Below, in pieces: positions 20,101 through 31,460 of a stretch of 64,000 nt of DNA. This stretch comes from Anaspis maculata (Eukaryota; Arthropoda; Insecta; Coleoptera; Scraptiidae), in the NCBI GenBank assembly GCA_949128115.1, contig OX421968.1, positions 31,586,877 through 31,650,876 on the forward strand. Direction: 5' to 3'. A model generated the notes under the pieces. That model searched no databases and had not been told where the DNA came from. It saw nothing but the letters and a program-made list of their open reading frames with translations. The position numbers were made by a program, and so were the translations under genes. Within the stretch, counting starts at the first letter, position 1. Every line of letters starts with the position of its first letter.

Positions 20101-20868
20101 GACATGCGCTGTAGGTTCGCAAAGCTAGGGGATGGAACTCATGCGTCTGCGCGAGCTAGGAAAAGTCAAAACCTGCAGATTTTTAGCCATCGATTCAACA
20201 AAGGAAAATGGATGACAAGAAACTCCTGATTTCCATGCTAGATTATGCGGAATGATGTTGTCCATGTGCATTGCCAGAGACAGCATCGCTGTCGAAAAAA
20301 TATGAATTCGCGCGTAGTGTTCCGAAAAGAACGAAAAAGCCGTTTTCAGTGTATAACTGGTTGCCTAGAAGGCGATGTTTTTTGGGAACACACATGAAAT
20401 AAAACTGTAATGTTCTTTTCGTACGGTTTTTGCAGCCAGGCACTCAACAAACTGCCCGTCATTTTTGAAAAAAAAAACTGAAAACACAAAACCTCTGATA
20501 TATTATACATATAACCCGATAAAATTTCAGTTACCATTTGTTTACATGCAGTTTCATGCCATTGACAGACAGGACGGCAACCGTAAGGCAGAGAAGAATA
20601 CTAGAAGTAGGGCGGTATTTTCAAAAACACACCAACTGATAAACACGTTACCATATTTTCGTTCATTGTGTATCTAGAACTGATCCATCATTGCTGGTCT
20701 TGAACACAATGAAAGATCAAGAAACACTCTTTTTTCCATAGCTTATTTGAAAGTTTCATTTCCAGCCGTTTCAATAATAGACGATGTTGAAATTACGCTT
20801 TTTACATGTGTTAGCATACGGCACTATTCTCAAATCCCCTAGCATGGTTGCGCCAGCGCAGAAATGGC
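20101..20868. other. About 770-bp insert with imperfect inverted ends
   Basis: Separates two pieces of the relic LINE connector. Its ends share TGCGCTG and GCTAGGGGAT in inverted orientation (20108-20136 and 20839-20863), but no clean target duplication is visible, so boundaries are approximate. No gene is recognised inside. Confidence 0.5.
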
Positions 20869-21365
20869 ACTGAATTTCGCCTATTACTATTCCTTTCTTT
20901 ACCGAAACACGGTTACTGAGCTGATTCATAATACCCCAAGCCGTCCTCGCAGCGCAGTGGGAGCTCTCGATTTTGGAACTGTAATATTTGTTGCGGGTCC
21001 TATTCACCAACTCACCATGCCGCATTTTAGCCTCCATGTAGGAGAAAGTTAGTTCGGGAAAGCTTTTTTTAAGCTGGAATAAATCTGTAAGCTTCGCTTT
21101 GGACTTATGTATCTCATCATTCATCCATGGGGACTGAGCACGCCTTCGTTGTGTCTTTCTTTTTTTTGTGAAACTCTTCAAGAAGTAGCGCAAAAAAGTA
21201 TTCAAAAACTGTTTAAATGCTTCGTTGGTGTCTGCCTCCGCGAGAACCGATTCCCACCTCTCGCCACGCAAGTCCTCCATGAAATTCAAGACTTCTTGAT
21301 CTGAAAAAATCCGCTTAGACGAGACGGGGGCGACCCCACGACTAAGGTAAGACGTTGGACTTATA
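20869..21365 (-). pseudogene. Relic LINE ORF2 connector, 5'-most surviving piece
   Basis: The minus-strand frame reads SSKRIFSDQEVLNFMEDLRG, then ERWESVLAEAD, NEAFKQFLNTF, SPWMNDEIHKSKAK and SKIESSHCA. The W-x-x-V ... F ... P-W-(M/I) ... K-x-K-L arrangement is that of the endonuclease-RT connector in CR1/Jockey-like ORF2. The last 25 or so residues of the longest open frame (down to 20771) come from the neighbouring insert. The endonuclease domain that should precede it is absent. Confidence 0.75.
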
Positions 21366-22650
21366 CCTCAAGGCGATTTCAAGTTTTGTTTTGTCTATCT
21401 CCTTTAATAATAGAGTGATCTAAAAAAATGCAACCTTTTTGAAATGCGGATATAACTTTTTCCGTTTTGTTGGCCGATTTTGAAAAATTAGGGCTCTTGT
21501 TAAAGCTAGAGCCTCATGTGAGAAGGGTCGAGGATCGGAACTTGAAAATTATTTTGAAAAGGGGATTAAATCAAAAGTGACCCAAATGTGAAGTAGGTAC
21601 CCTATACAGGGTGTTTCAGAGATGATAGCAAAAACTTTAACTGTGAGTAGATCTCGTCCAAATAAGACGAAAACCTATATACCATTTGCAAAGTTCGGTC
21701 CAATGACGCAGATACAGCCCTTGAAAGTTCACTTTTTTCGGATTTCAAAAACTTGTAACTTAGGAACGTTTTGACAACATTAGCTTAAATTCAGCATAAG
21801 CCGGTTCATCAACATTATCACAGCCTACTGCCTACTGACGAGTACTTGTAGGGACCGCGGGTGGCAGAGGCAAGGGGTGGCGATGCGAGCGGTAGCGCGC
21901 GCGCGCTTGCATTTTTGAACAAAATAATTTCTGGAAGCTTCATTATTGAAGATAAGTGCATACATGCAGCGAATGAAATGTTCCTTACAAAATTTGTGAC
22001 TTTTTCTTCATCAAGCTTTTTTTCGATATCTCATACGGTAACCGAGTTAAAGCGCTTTGAACGTGAAGAAATGCATGGAAAAACTGACATCTCGGTAGAA
22101 ATGGTCTATTTCCTATCTTGAACAATCAAAGCGGGCGGATCCTGTAGACACAGTTTTACAGAGAAATAAAAGGGCTATCAGCTCATGAAAATTTCAGGTC
22201 GATATCTCTCATAAACACTGAGATAAGAGAAGGTAAAAGTAGCGCTGGAAAAGTAACATTTTCCTCAGTTTTTCCGCTACAACATTAGTCACGACCACAG
22301 CAGAGAGTCGTGAATTTCAATTTCTAATGCAGAATTTTCCAACAAATCGATCTGTATAGGTCTTATAACTTTATACTTCGATATTGGGATAATGACACCT
22401 TTTGCATTATCGGCCGCCGCACTAGAACTTCTTCGACCGTGCGATCGCTTAGAATTATTTTGTTACATTATTAATTCACTAATGACTGAACGTTTTTGCA
22501 CTAAACCAAACTTTTGGAATAAGTATAATTAATAAAATGCATTCCATGTCTTCCTACCGATTAAAATCTCTTGCCGCCTTTAGCGTTGGGGGGGGGGCGC
22601 CGCCCTTAAGCCCTTCCGCACCAGCCGCCACTGGTAAAAAATCTCAAGAC
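21366..22650. other. Intergenic, dispersed repeat fragments
   Basis: No gene is recognised. 21440-21600 is a diverged copy of the repeat at 3.82 and 47.65 kb. ACAGGGTGTTTC at about 21607 opens another module. 21894-21907 is a (GC)n tract. Near 22580-22634 there is a G-run and CCAGCCGCCACTGG, resembling one hAT-type end (CAGTGGCGGCTGG in complement), but no partner end was found. Confidence 0.5.
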
Positions 22651-22652
22651 TA

Positions 22653-22790
22653 GGTTCCCAGATGCGAATATTCGGACAGAAAATGCAACATCTTATGTCA
22701 AAGTCTTCATATTGGCTAATCAGAGTCCTCAAATTCAAAATTTGACATACAAAATCGCATTTTTTGTCCGAATATTCGCATCTGGGAACC
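22653..22790. mobile_element. 138-bp palindromic MITE, TA duplication
   Basis: GGTTCCCAGATGCGAATATT at the left end and its exact complement at the right, bounded by TA at 22651-22652 and 22791-22792. The TA duplication and short palindromic body fit a Tc1/mariner-type MITE. Confidence 0.8.
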
Positions 22791-22977
22791 TAGCTTCCAG
22801 CTTTACTGACAATATTAGTTGGAGAATTTCAAGCTCTAACTACTGCTAAAGCTTTCATTCCAAGAAGTTGAATATTCACCGAGTTATCTGAGAAAAACTA
22901 CCAAAAATGACAGATTTTTCAAAATGGCGGAAAACTGGGTCTCAGATTTTTTTATCACTAATTGAAACAGGGCTGTT

Positions 22978-23935
22978 TACTGCTTACTGGACATGTCGTA
23001 TGCAAAAATCCAGCTTTATGGGAGCGATTCCGACCTCGGGCCCTGAAATGAGCTAGGATGACTGGGCTATTGTGCAATGGGGGCATAAGTAGTGCGAATT
23101 GCAAGGCTTCCAAGGTTATCGATGCTGGCCGGCCACTCACGTGATCGTGATATGCGGGAATAAAACGAGCAAAAAACGTGGACCGTAAAAGAAACTGGTA
23201 GGTGCTGCGCACTGCGCTGTGCGCTGTACTGTAGCGGCGGGCAGTCAGTAGGTACAACCTACAAGTCGAACAAAGAACATCCACCTCCGGGTTCAGGTCT
23301 TTCGGTTGCGAATTTCAATTATTGCTACCATTATTGCTTTGTTTTTTTCAACTTATTCAACCTCTGGCCACACTGTAGGTCGTTCACCTATTATATTATT
23401 CAGTTGAAACAAAAGTGCATCGATTCGTATTCCCTGACAATCAACATCTCCACCTAGGTAGGTACTACGACTTCGCTCAACTCCAGACTGTTTTTGACTC
23501 GGTTTTTAAACTGTGATGGTGCGGTGCGGCGTTTCATCATTAAATCAACCATGTAAGGTTTGTTTCTGTGCGGTGTTTTGTTTGTAAAAACGGTGGATAG
23601 TGACTCGGATGTCCAGCCTGAGGAGAAACCAGGAGCCAGGCCAGTTTCTGGAGCTACGCCCCACCCAGAAGTAGCAGTCAAGTCCTCTGGCACAAGGGTA
23701 AGCTGCATGCCGCAGGCGATTTTTCTTTGTTATTTTTTTAAAGGTCGAAACCCTTTTTGCCCTCCCCCTATTCTGCCGGCCCAACTATCTCAAAAGGCAG
23801 AGGATATACCTAATAACAACTGGATAACTGAAAAACGGTTCTACCCACAAACAACAAGCTATTGATACGTTAACTGGCATCTACCCGGTATGTAATGATT
23901 CACTTCCCGTGCATAGTGCATATGCATAATAATAT
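22978..23935 (+). repeat. Long dispersed repeat, copy 1 (pair at 39066-41227)
   Basis: About 950 bp match 39066-39115 plus 40371-41227 in the same orientation, with scattered substitutions and small indels. The copy is uninterrupted where copy 2 carries a palindromic insertion. It contains an open stretch ending in SSGTR followed by GTAAGC, which looks like an exon/splice-donor boundary and is conserved in both copies. Confidence 0.85.
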
Positions 23936-25546
23936 GCGAAAATATCTGTTTTCATCAAAAATATTCTTCACAAATAATTATGCGAATGTGATATTGTGAC
24001 GGATTTTCTTACTGTACAATTTTCCCCGTTATATTACAGCACGGTGGAAACTGTGTTCTGGCAGGCACAGCATGGCAATCTAATAATCTCCACAAAGTAT
24101 AAGAATGTCGTTTGGAAAACTCGATCCGGTATTAATTTTAATAGACGTTATCTAGTTTACCTTTTCTCCTGACGCATGTGCGAAGTGTGGAGGGCTTGCC
24201 ATTGGTACACTCCGGTCACGTGATAAAATTCGTGCAAATTCCGAAAATTAACACAGTAAAATTGAGTTAATACTAATTTTTGCGATTGAATCGTAAGTTT
24301 TAGCCCACTAAAAAGTATAATTGGATGATAGGGTGTGTTTTAAGTGGTTACTGCTAATGGATCCAATAAACATTGCTGTTATTGGAACTGCAGAAGTGAT
24401 GGCCGCTAACCTTGCCGCTAACAATGAGCAAAACTTGTTTTATTTTGAAAGATTCCCAAAAACGTGCTTAAAATACCGTGGAGGTGATATCCCCAAACGT
24501 CAATCTCGAGGTCAATTAAAGAACTGTGCGCGATGCAACAAGTCAGAAAAATGGATTAGGTTATGTAAACCTTTTGGTTGTGACGTGACACTCGTCGACT
24601 CCAAAGTATCGCAGTCGCAGGCATTACAAAAGACACATATCGCATATTTATGTTCCCCGCACTTTATTCACTCCAGTGGGCCCTTACAAGAGATTCCGGA
24701 CCCAGTACAAGCCACTGTTGGTAGCATCGCTGTTGTCACGTGATAGCCGCTCGTCCGCTCGATCGTGTTGTTTTCGGTGTTTCCACACTTTTTATTTGTA
24801 AAATACTGACTTTTAGAAAAAAAATCGTTTTGTGTATAGCGTTAGTATTTAAAAATTGTATAAAATTTCATGCTCTATAAATTTAGTACACGTGACACAA
24901 TTTCTTGTATGAAAAAACTACCGATTTGGCCAATATCCCATGTAAAAATAGAAACTTGCACGAATCGTTTGAATTGCCGCCTTTTCAGCAAACTTGCTGC
25001 TGCGCACTTTCGACCACTCCATATACTAGAATCCCCTATTGAAAAAATATAAAATACATAGGTATTTACATAGGTATGTAGGGAGGTACCTCGTGAATGT
25101 GATTTGAGGTAACTATGTGGTTCTAGAGTTCGTACGATATTATCTTCTCCAATCGAAATAAGGCCGTAGGTTAAATTGAAATATTGACAGAATTGATATG
25201 AGTATTTCTACTTATGTGCTCGCCACCGTACTTATATTTAGAATGTCACATTTAATTGAGGTGAAATCAAACCATTCAAAAAAATTAACGAAGAATAATG
25301 TCAAAAATCAATTTCCAAACATAAAAGTTTGATTATCAAACCAGTATGATATCATCGCTATACAATCAGCTGACATCTAGAACATTAAGCAACTGTTTCA
25401 AGTTTCAGCCTCAATTGTCGAAAATTCTTTTTCCCCTCTGGGCTTTAATCATCCACCCCTGCTTTCCTGCTTAATAGGTAGGTACATAGATACCTGCTGA
25501 AAGTTGTGTCTACATTTGGGTGTGCAGCATTCGATTTTATTTTTGA
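23936..25546. other. Intergenic; one small open frame, otherwise nothing recognised
   Basis: Moderately AT-rich DNA with GTAGGTAC-type low-complexity words (25050-25100). Apart from the frame at 24357-24743 no gene signal was seen. Confidence 0.5.
24357..24743 (+). CDS. Hypothetical 128-aa Cys-containing frame
   Basis: An ATG-initiated frame of 128 residues that I do not recognise. It has a Cys cluster (NCARCNKSEKWIRLC ... FGC) and a later CSPHF. The spacing C-x2-C-x38-C-x2-H-F resembles a THAP zinc finger, but the conserved Trp and FP residues are in the wrong order, so that assignment is not made. It could be a captured exon or a chance frame. Context is repeat DNA on both sides. Confidence 0.25.
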   Translation: MDPINIAVIGTAEVMAANLAANNEQNLFYFERFPKTCLKYRGGDIPKRQSRGQLKNCARCNKSEKWIRLCKPFGCDVTLVDSKVSQSQALQKTHIAYLCSPHFIHSSGPLQEIPDPVQATVGSIAVVT

Positions 25547-26002
25547 ATGGGGAACTATAGGCAAAACGGATTGTAGAGGGCGACGTGTTCCATGCACCCA
25601 TATTGACAGTTAACGTACATAACCTCAAAGAAATGCAAACAAATGTACGAACAGTGGAAAGTGCTCAAAGAAGAGTTGAGGCGGGGAGGGAGCCCCACTG
25701 AGAGGGAATAAAAAAGAGCTGGTGCAAACTGCAAAGGTATGGTCCTTTGGAACTGTTGCAGCCTGATACACAACACGTCACTATCAATTTTTTTACCGCG
25801 ATTTTTGGCTTGTCGGCGTTTCTACTTTTCAACTCACGAAGTAACGCAAACCGCTGGTTCATATGCTGAGTGCTGACAAATGAAAATGAAATGACAATTA
25901 CAAAGTTGAGGTTATGTACGCTCAAAATGACACTGATGATAGCTGGGGTGCATGGAACACGGGCGCCATTACTTCAGGCGTTTGCCACTATAGTTCCCCA
26001 TT
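25547..26002. mobile_element. TIR element, about 456 bp
   Basis: AATGGGGAACTATAG at 25547 and its complement at 25988-26002. Further inside, both ends carry GTGTTCCATGCACCC-type text in inverted orientation. No target duplication could be recognised. Short frames inside include CCVSGCNSS, but nothing continuous. Confidence 0.65.
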
Positions 26003-26085
26003 GTAAACGTCCGTTGAAGAATATACCCAGGGCCGGGCCTGGCCTATTTGCCGCCTGCGTGCCACCGAAAAATTGCCGCTCCCCT

Positions 26086-26570
26086 CACCGGCAGTGGAGA
26101 GCCCCACCAAATGCGGGAATGAAAAGAATCCTTCGAAATTCAACTTAATTATTATATTACCGCCCCTATGGCTTGCCGCCTGCCGTACCCGCCTGCGCGC
26201 CGGAACGCACTGCACGCCTGCTAGGCCCGGCCCTGAATATACCTCCCTATCCCTATAATAAAATACATCCGCTCGAATCTATTCAAGCCAAGTCGAGACC
26301 CATTCCTGTCGGGCCAACAGTACGACAACACGAAGAGCAGTCCAGTGTCGGCGATTAGTAAAAAATAGAACCGAACGCGGCGAACGCCGCATCAGCTTTT
26401 CTTCTATTTCCTGGGACGACGCTGGTCACCCCAAGGTCAGACAAGACAACGTTACAGGCGTTCGTTACAACCACTAATGCTATGAACCAATTTCACTCCC
26501 ATGTGTGGTTCTGCGTTAGTGGTGTGTTGTGATCTAGGCGCGAGAATAGAAGTTTCACTTCAAAAATGAC
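26086..26570 (-). repeat. Dispersed repeat, inverted copy of 4939-5436
   Basis: Same landmarks as 4939-5436 in reverse complement, with high identity. Here it directly precedes the 26571-26880 repeat. Confidence 0.85.
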
Positions 26571-26880
26571 AGCTGCGCCCAGCTTTCTTTGATTGCTATC
26601 GTTGAGTCGTTGACACTTGTTTGGGCTTGATGCCGCCGCGCCGTCGCGATGAAAGTAAAAATGGCTGGGATTTCCTACTCACCGAAAAAAAAAAAACAGA
26701 TTTAAAAGCACTGAAGCCTATTGGAAGTATTTGGTCTTTCATTAAATAGGCTTCAGTTATACACCTTCCGCTGGTGATTTTTTTGAGATTCTGTTCAGAC
26801 AGTTTCAGGTCGGCCGAAAGTGCAGTTTCCGAATAGGACTGTAACCTGGCAAATTCAGTATTGTTGATGATATAGACACA
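26571..26880 (+). repeat. Dispersed repeat, second copy at 41228-41400
   Basis: ATGACAGCTGCGCCCAGC, the GTAAAAATGGCTGGGATTT word and CCTGGCAAATTCAGTATTG recur in the same order at 41228-41400. In that copy they follow repeat copy 2 directly. The two may therefore be parts of one element that is split here. Confidence 0.75.
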
Positions 26881-27282
26881 TTTGTTTACATATTTTCACG
26901 ATCCAACAACTAGCAACATTCTAAGGACTGCAGGCAGGGTGTCACTAAAATGCACGTCAGCCGATTTTGCAGGTCAGTAGAAATCGTACCTATACCCCAT
27001 TCACTTCCCTTGTGAAATACATACCTACCCATCCATATACCTTCTAGGTCGGCGAAAAATCTTGCAGGTCGGTACACAGGCCGTTGCTTTCACCTTCCCC
27101 GAGCACTTCCAGACAACATTCGTGGTCTCCAAGGTTCTTGGACGTTTGATGCCGGCGACGTAAGTACAAAACTTTTGCAGGTCACAGTCACAAGGGTTTG
27201 TTTTCCAATTATTCAATCATATTATTTCCTTGCTGACCGGGCATAAGAAGTGGCACTAGAACTTTGAAACCCTAGTAGAAAA

Positions 27283-27992
27283 CAGTGGCGACGCTAGCAT
27301 TTTAGGATAGGGGGGGCCGAGATGGGGCCAGAGAGATCGAGGGGGGTCAGAACTAGACGCGGGGGTTCGGGGGGGCAGAGCCACCCGTTGGCGCCACAGG
27401 CGAATTTTTTTTTCACAATTGGGCTACTCCCTCAAAGTCCCCCCCGACTTGAGAATGCCTCTAAGTTCTTTCTAAAACACTCTCATTTTTTTTTCGGAGT
27501 TAATTGCAAGTACCATTTTTGTAATCCAAAAATTTGAAACAAGAAATTGAAGAAAATTTTGAAGTTTACACATAATGTAGAATAGATTTGAGTTACTTAG
27601 TACTCTTTTAGTTCTATAATAATTTTTCAACACGCAATTCAAAGTTGTATTATTTTATTATGTTCAAAACACCTGGTAGCAAAATGAACAAAGAACAATA
27701 CAACTGCTACTGTTACTTAATAGCTACCGATGGTAGGTATACCTTTACTTAACTCGAAATAAGTGAATGCTTTGTTAATTTCAACCACCGCTAGCGCAAG
27801 CTTTTTTCTCCTGCAAAATTTACGAGAAATACTTTTTCTTTGAAAAAAATTTAGCAAAATGAATGTTAAACATGAATAATGATTGATAACATGACATATA
27901 AATGGCCCACCCGAAGATTTTCTTCAGTGGGGGCCAACAGACTCTCAGTGGGGGCCTGCCCCCCCCCTGAACCCCCTCTAGCGTCGCCACTG
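27283..27992. mobile_element. hAT-like MITE, 8-bp TSD
   Basis: Perfect 15-bp inverted ends CAGTGGCGACGCTAG (27283-27297 and 27978-27992), with identical 8-bp duplications GTAGAAAA (27275-27282 and 27993-28000). Both subterminal regions are G-rich or C-rich runs. 710 bp, no coding capacity. Confidence 0.92.
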
Positions 27993-30107
27993 GTAGAAAA
28001 TATGTAGTAGACCCACAGTAATGTAGGTATCCTACCAGAAAAAATTCCCAGTCACCCCTCATAGAAAGGTAGTTTTACGAGAAAATTTAATTTGGAATTC
28101 TGGTGACTGGGCAGAAGGAGTGCCACTAGAACTATGGAACTTTGATAGCAGATACGGCAGAAGAATCTCTGCCATTTTCCATGAGAATCACTGTGGCATT
28201 CTCTTCACGCTTTTCAATTTTGCACTTTTGTTATGAGAAAGCTAGAGGTTTCTGTGTACAATAAAAGAGTTTCTACAGAATCGTGTAACAGTGCATCGGG
28301 CTTTTCTAGCGCCCTTTCCTTACAAGATGAAGAAAAAGTCCAATACATAAGATTTTTGATTTAAAAAGTCCTACGCTGCGAATTTATGTTCAACTATCTA
28401 TTATACAGTGTCCCATTTTTGCGCTTCAACAAAAACAAAGATTTTCATAAATGGAAATCCAAATTTTTGATTTCATTTCATTATTATTCTTCCCAAGCTC
28501 CATTAGAGGTTTTATTTGTTTATTCAATTTGTGGCTGTGATACCAACTAAAAATTGAGAATTTAAAACTTAAGTAATTTCTAGGATTTTTGAAAAATTGT
28601 AGGGGCCTCGATTTCTCTATTCATAAAATGAAATTTGGCACAAAAACAGTCGCATAGAAGACGAATAACTTCATGACATAAAAAATTGGATGCAGTGATA
28701 CAGTCATGAATTCGCTGTACTAGAATGATAGTAAGACAACTTGAAAAACATAGTTTCGAGTAATCGCAAATTGAACATTTCAGAAGAACAAAAAACCCTC
28801 TTCTTCTCAAAATTTCAAAGATTTTTTTAATTTCCAGTTGTATCATATCGCCCCTGATAGACCTGTGAGGAATTCATTATGAAATAACGTTCGCTCAATG
28901 AGAAAAAAATCAAAAAGTGAACATATCCTTGTATATCGCTAGAAATAATAGTTCTGTTGGAAGTTGTCCGCTTTTTTATGCAAGTTATCCTACTATTCGT
29001 CAGGAATTCGTAGAATGATTTTAAATTTATCCCTCTTTTTTTTCAAGTTGTCCGAGTATTGTACAGAGAGCATAGCCTGGTTTAACATATTTTTCATAGT
29101 TATCTTCAAGTATTGTATTACATGGAATAAACCCATTAGTTTTTGGCTGTCATCTGACAAATAGAAGTGTCACTATCAGAAACTGGAAATTCATTTGAAA
29201 GTCCTTGAAAAACTGTATTCAGAACAGTAGATAGTGTTTCGCTAACTCTCATCTGTCAAATATTGAAAAATATCAAAGTTCATAACTTTGTCATTCAATT
29301 ATTCAAAATTTTCATCAAACTTTTTATCCTGTGAACCGATTTATACGATTTCTTTCACTTTTGGCAGTCTTGGCCATAGCTATTATCTATATACGTCTGC
29401 CTCTGCATCTATTCATCGTTTTGGTTTTTGTTTTATCACAAAAACCAATAAGTTTTACCCAACACAAACTGAGCTGTGGATAATGAAATCATGGCAATGT
29501 ACATTGGAGATAAGTTAAAATTATTAATCATTTTTAACAATTCACGGAACATTTCTGGTCAAATAGTGGGACAACTTAGAGAAAAGTAAGATATTTTACA
29601 AACGCATGAGGGTATGTTTTGTGCAATAGTGAGTTAAAATGAAATATCTGAAGACTTCTATTGAATCAGTTGGTTTTTCGGTATAAGAGTGAGATATCTT
29701 TCACAGTCAAATACTGAGATAACATGTAAAACAAGGACAACTTGAAATTTTCAAATCAGATTTGTTGTAAAATTGAGAGTAGTTAAAATGTCTTCGTATT
29801 ACACCAGAAGGCAAGATTAAATTCTATCTATTTCTCAGTAGAAGAACTATAACATTTTGATATGTTCGAGTATTAGACCAGAACTGTTTGAAAAACAGAT
29901 AATTATAACAGTGAGATATTCATTTTTTATGTACTTCCATGATGATTCTGAGTAATTCGATCATTTTACCAGGTAGAGAATAGCTTGGAGCTATAGATTT
30001 TGAATTAGTCCGAAAATCAGAAATTTTAAGTTATCTTACTATCATTCTGGCACAGCAATGTGTGCGTATTTTTTTTAGAACATCGCACACATTCATGTTT
30101 CATGAGT
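27993..30107. other. AT-rich interior of the composite element, no gene seen
   Basis: About 2.1 kb of AT-rich DNA. The words ACAACTT/AAGTTGTCC recur in both orientations (28735, 28960, 29045, 29572, 29740), hinting at degenerate foldback structure. Text near 28110 (CTGGGCAGAAG, CACTAGAACTATGG) repeats text near 27237. No reading frame is convincing. Confidence 0.45.
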
Positions 30108-30154
30108 CATTTCTACGAAGGCGCAGAGCTAGCATGAGTAAATCTCTTTTTTGT

Positions 30155-30290
30155 AAATGCAACTTTTTTGCAATTGCGACTTTATTTCGGCAATTGCCAC
30201 TTTTTTTCTGTCAATTGACACTTTATTCTGGCAATTGCCACCTTTCTTCTGTCAATTGACACTTTTTTTCTGTCAATTGCGACTGTTTAG
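30155..30290 (+). repeat. Left-arm minisatellite, CAATTGNCACTTT units
   Basis: About seven units of roughly 20 bp alternating GCAATTGCCAC and GTCAATTGACAC, with T-rich spacers. Its mirror is at 31228-31460. Confidence 0.88.
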
Positions 30291-31227
30291 CACAGAGTCG
30301 ATAGAAAATGACGTTCATATGGCCGGTTTGTCTATCTGTCCGTGTAGAAATTAAGGAGTTGTACTCCTCCTTGGGGAATGAAGCTAGAGCCTTGGAACAT
30401 TTTCCGATAGAGAGCTTAGACCCTTAAGGGTGGTCAATAAGCAGACTGGATTTCATGGTGGCGCCGCCATCTTGGTAGCAATATTGGAATTTCATATTAG
30501 TGGAACGATTTTCCTGGAACTTGGAACTTACCCTTGCTTCGTATGGTCACTCTCATTTTCAAGCTGAATTTCATGATCCGCTACAGCGGATCCAGAGCTA
30601 ATGGGCCGTATTCATACTTCGCTTTTAAGCTAAAAGCGCTATTAGAGTGATGCGCATTTGGGGCCATTTCTCATATTTCAGTGTTCAAAAATACATTATT
30701 GCGATTGGGAGCGATTGTATGTATTTACTTAATTGCAATTAATTTGCGAGTTGATTTGTATTTTTGAACACTGAAAAAATATGAGAAATGCTCCTAAATG
30801 TGACTTGACTCATACAAGACAAGAGTACTTACGTTTCACGTTTCATGACAATCGTTCCTATAGTAAGAAATTTTAATATGGCGGCGCGTGGCGGCGTAAT
30901 CATGAAACTTAGCTTAAAAGTAAGAATGTTCATACGAAATAAAGTGAGTTTCATGTTTCAAGAAAATCGTTTCACTGATGAGAAATTTCAATAGGCGACC
31001 AAGATGGCGGCGCCACCATGAAATCTAGTCTGCCCACTGGCCACCCTTGAGGACCTGAGATATCAATCGGAAAAAGTTCCAAGACTCCAGCTCCATTCCC
31101 CGAGGAGCAGTACCACTTCTCAACTTTTACACGGACAGGCAGACGGACGAACAGAGAGATGGACGGACGGAAAGACACACGGACAAACCGGCCATACACC
31201 TAAACATCATTTTCTATCGAAATGTGC

Positions 31228-31460
31228 TAAAAAGTGTCAATTGACAGAAAAAAGTGTCAACTGCCAGGAAAAAGTGACATTTGCCAGGATAAAGTCGCAA
31301 TTGATAAAAAAAAGTCTCAATTGACAGAAAAAAGTGGCAATCGCCAGAATAAAGTCGCAATTGCCAGAAAACAGTGTCAATTGACAAAAAAATGACAATT
31401 GCCAGAATAAAGGGCAATCGCCAGGATAAAGTTGCAATTGACAGATAAAAGTGCCAATTA
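31228..31460 (-). repeat. Right-arm minisatellite, inverted and longer
   Basis: About twelve units of the same repeat in reverse complement (AAAGTGTCAATTGACAG and related), so the two arms have unequal copy number. Confidence 0.88.

Larger units (their letters stand above)
4101..21365 (-). mobile_element. Relic minus-strand non-LTR retrotransposon, host of the nest
   Basis: Pieces of one reverse-transcriptase ORF2 lie in consistent order on the minus strand: connector (21365-20869), connector (20100-19951), RT start (6104-5934), fingers (4820-4632), palm (4632-4104). The gaps between them are other elements: a roughly 770-bp segment, the I-like LINE and a hAT-like element. There is also a deletion near 4630 that removes the fingers/palm link. 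Both the endonuclease (5') and the thumb/3' end are missing. With every other element in the nest lying inside it, this is the oldest layer. Confidence 0.75.

Noticed and set aside
22580..22634. Complete hAT-like element ending at CCAGCCGCCACTGG
   Set aside because: Only one terminus is visible, with no matching opposite end or duplication within several kilobases.
24357..24743. THAP zinc finger
   Set aside because: C-x2-C-x38-C-x2-H-F spacing is present, but the F-x-x-F-P segment precedes the cysteines and the conserved Trp is misplaced. Left as hypothetical.
25665..25925. Minus-strand CCVSGCNSS frame as a zinc-finger gene
   Set aside because: The pattern is short, not followed by further domain residues, and lies inside a small TIR element.
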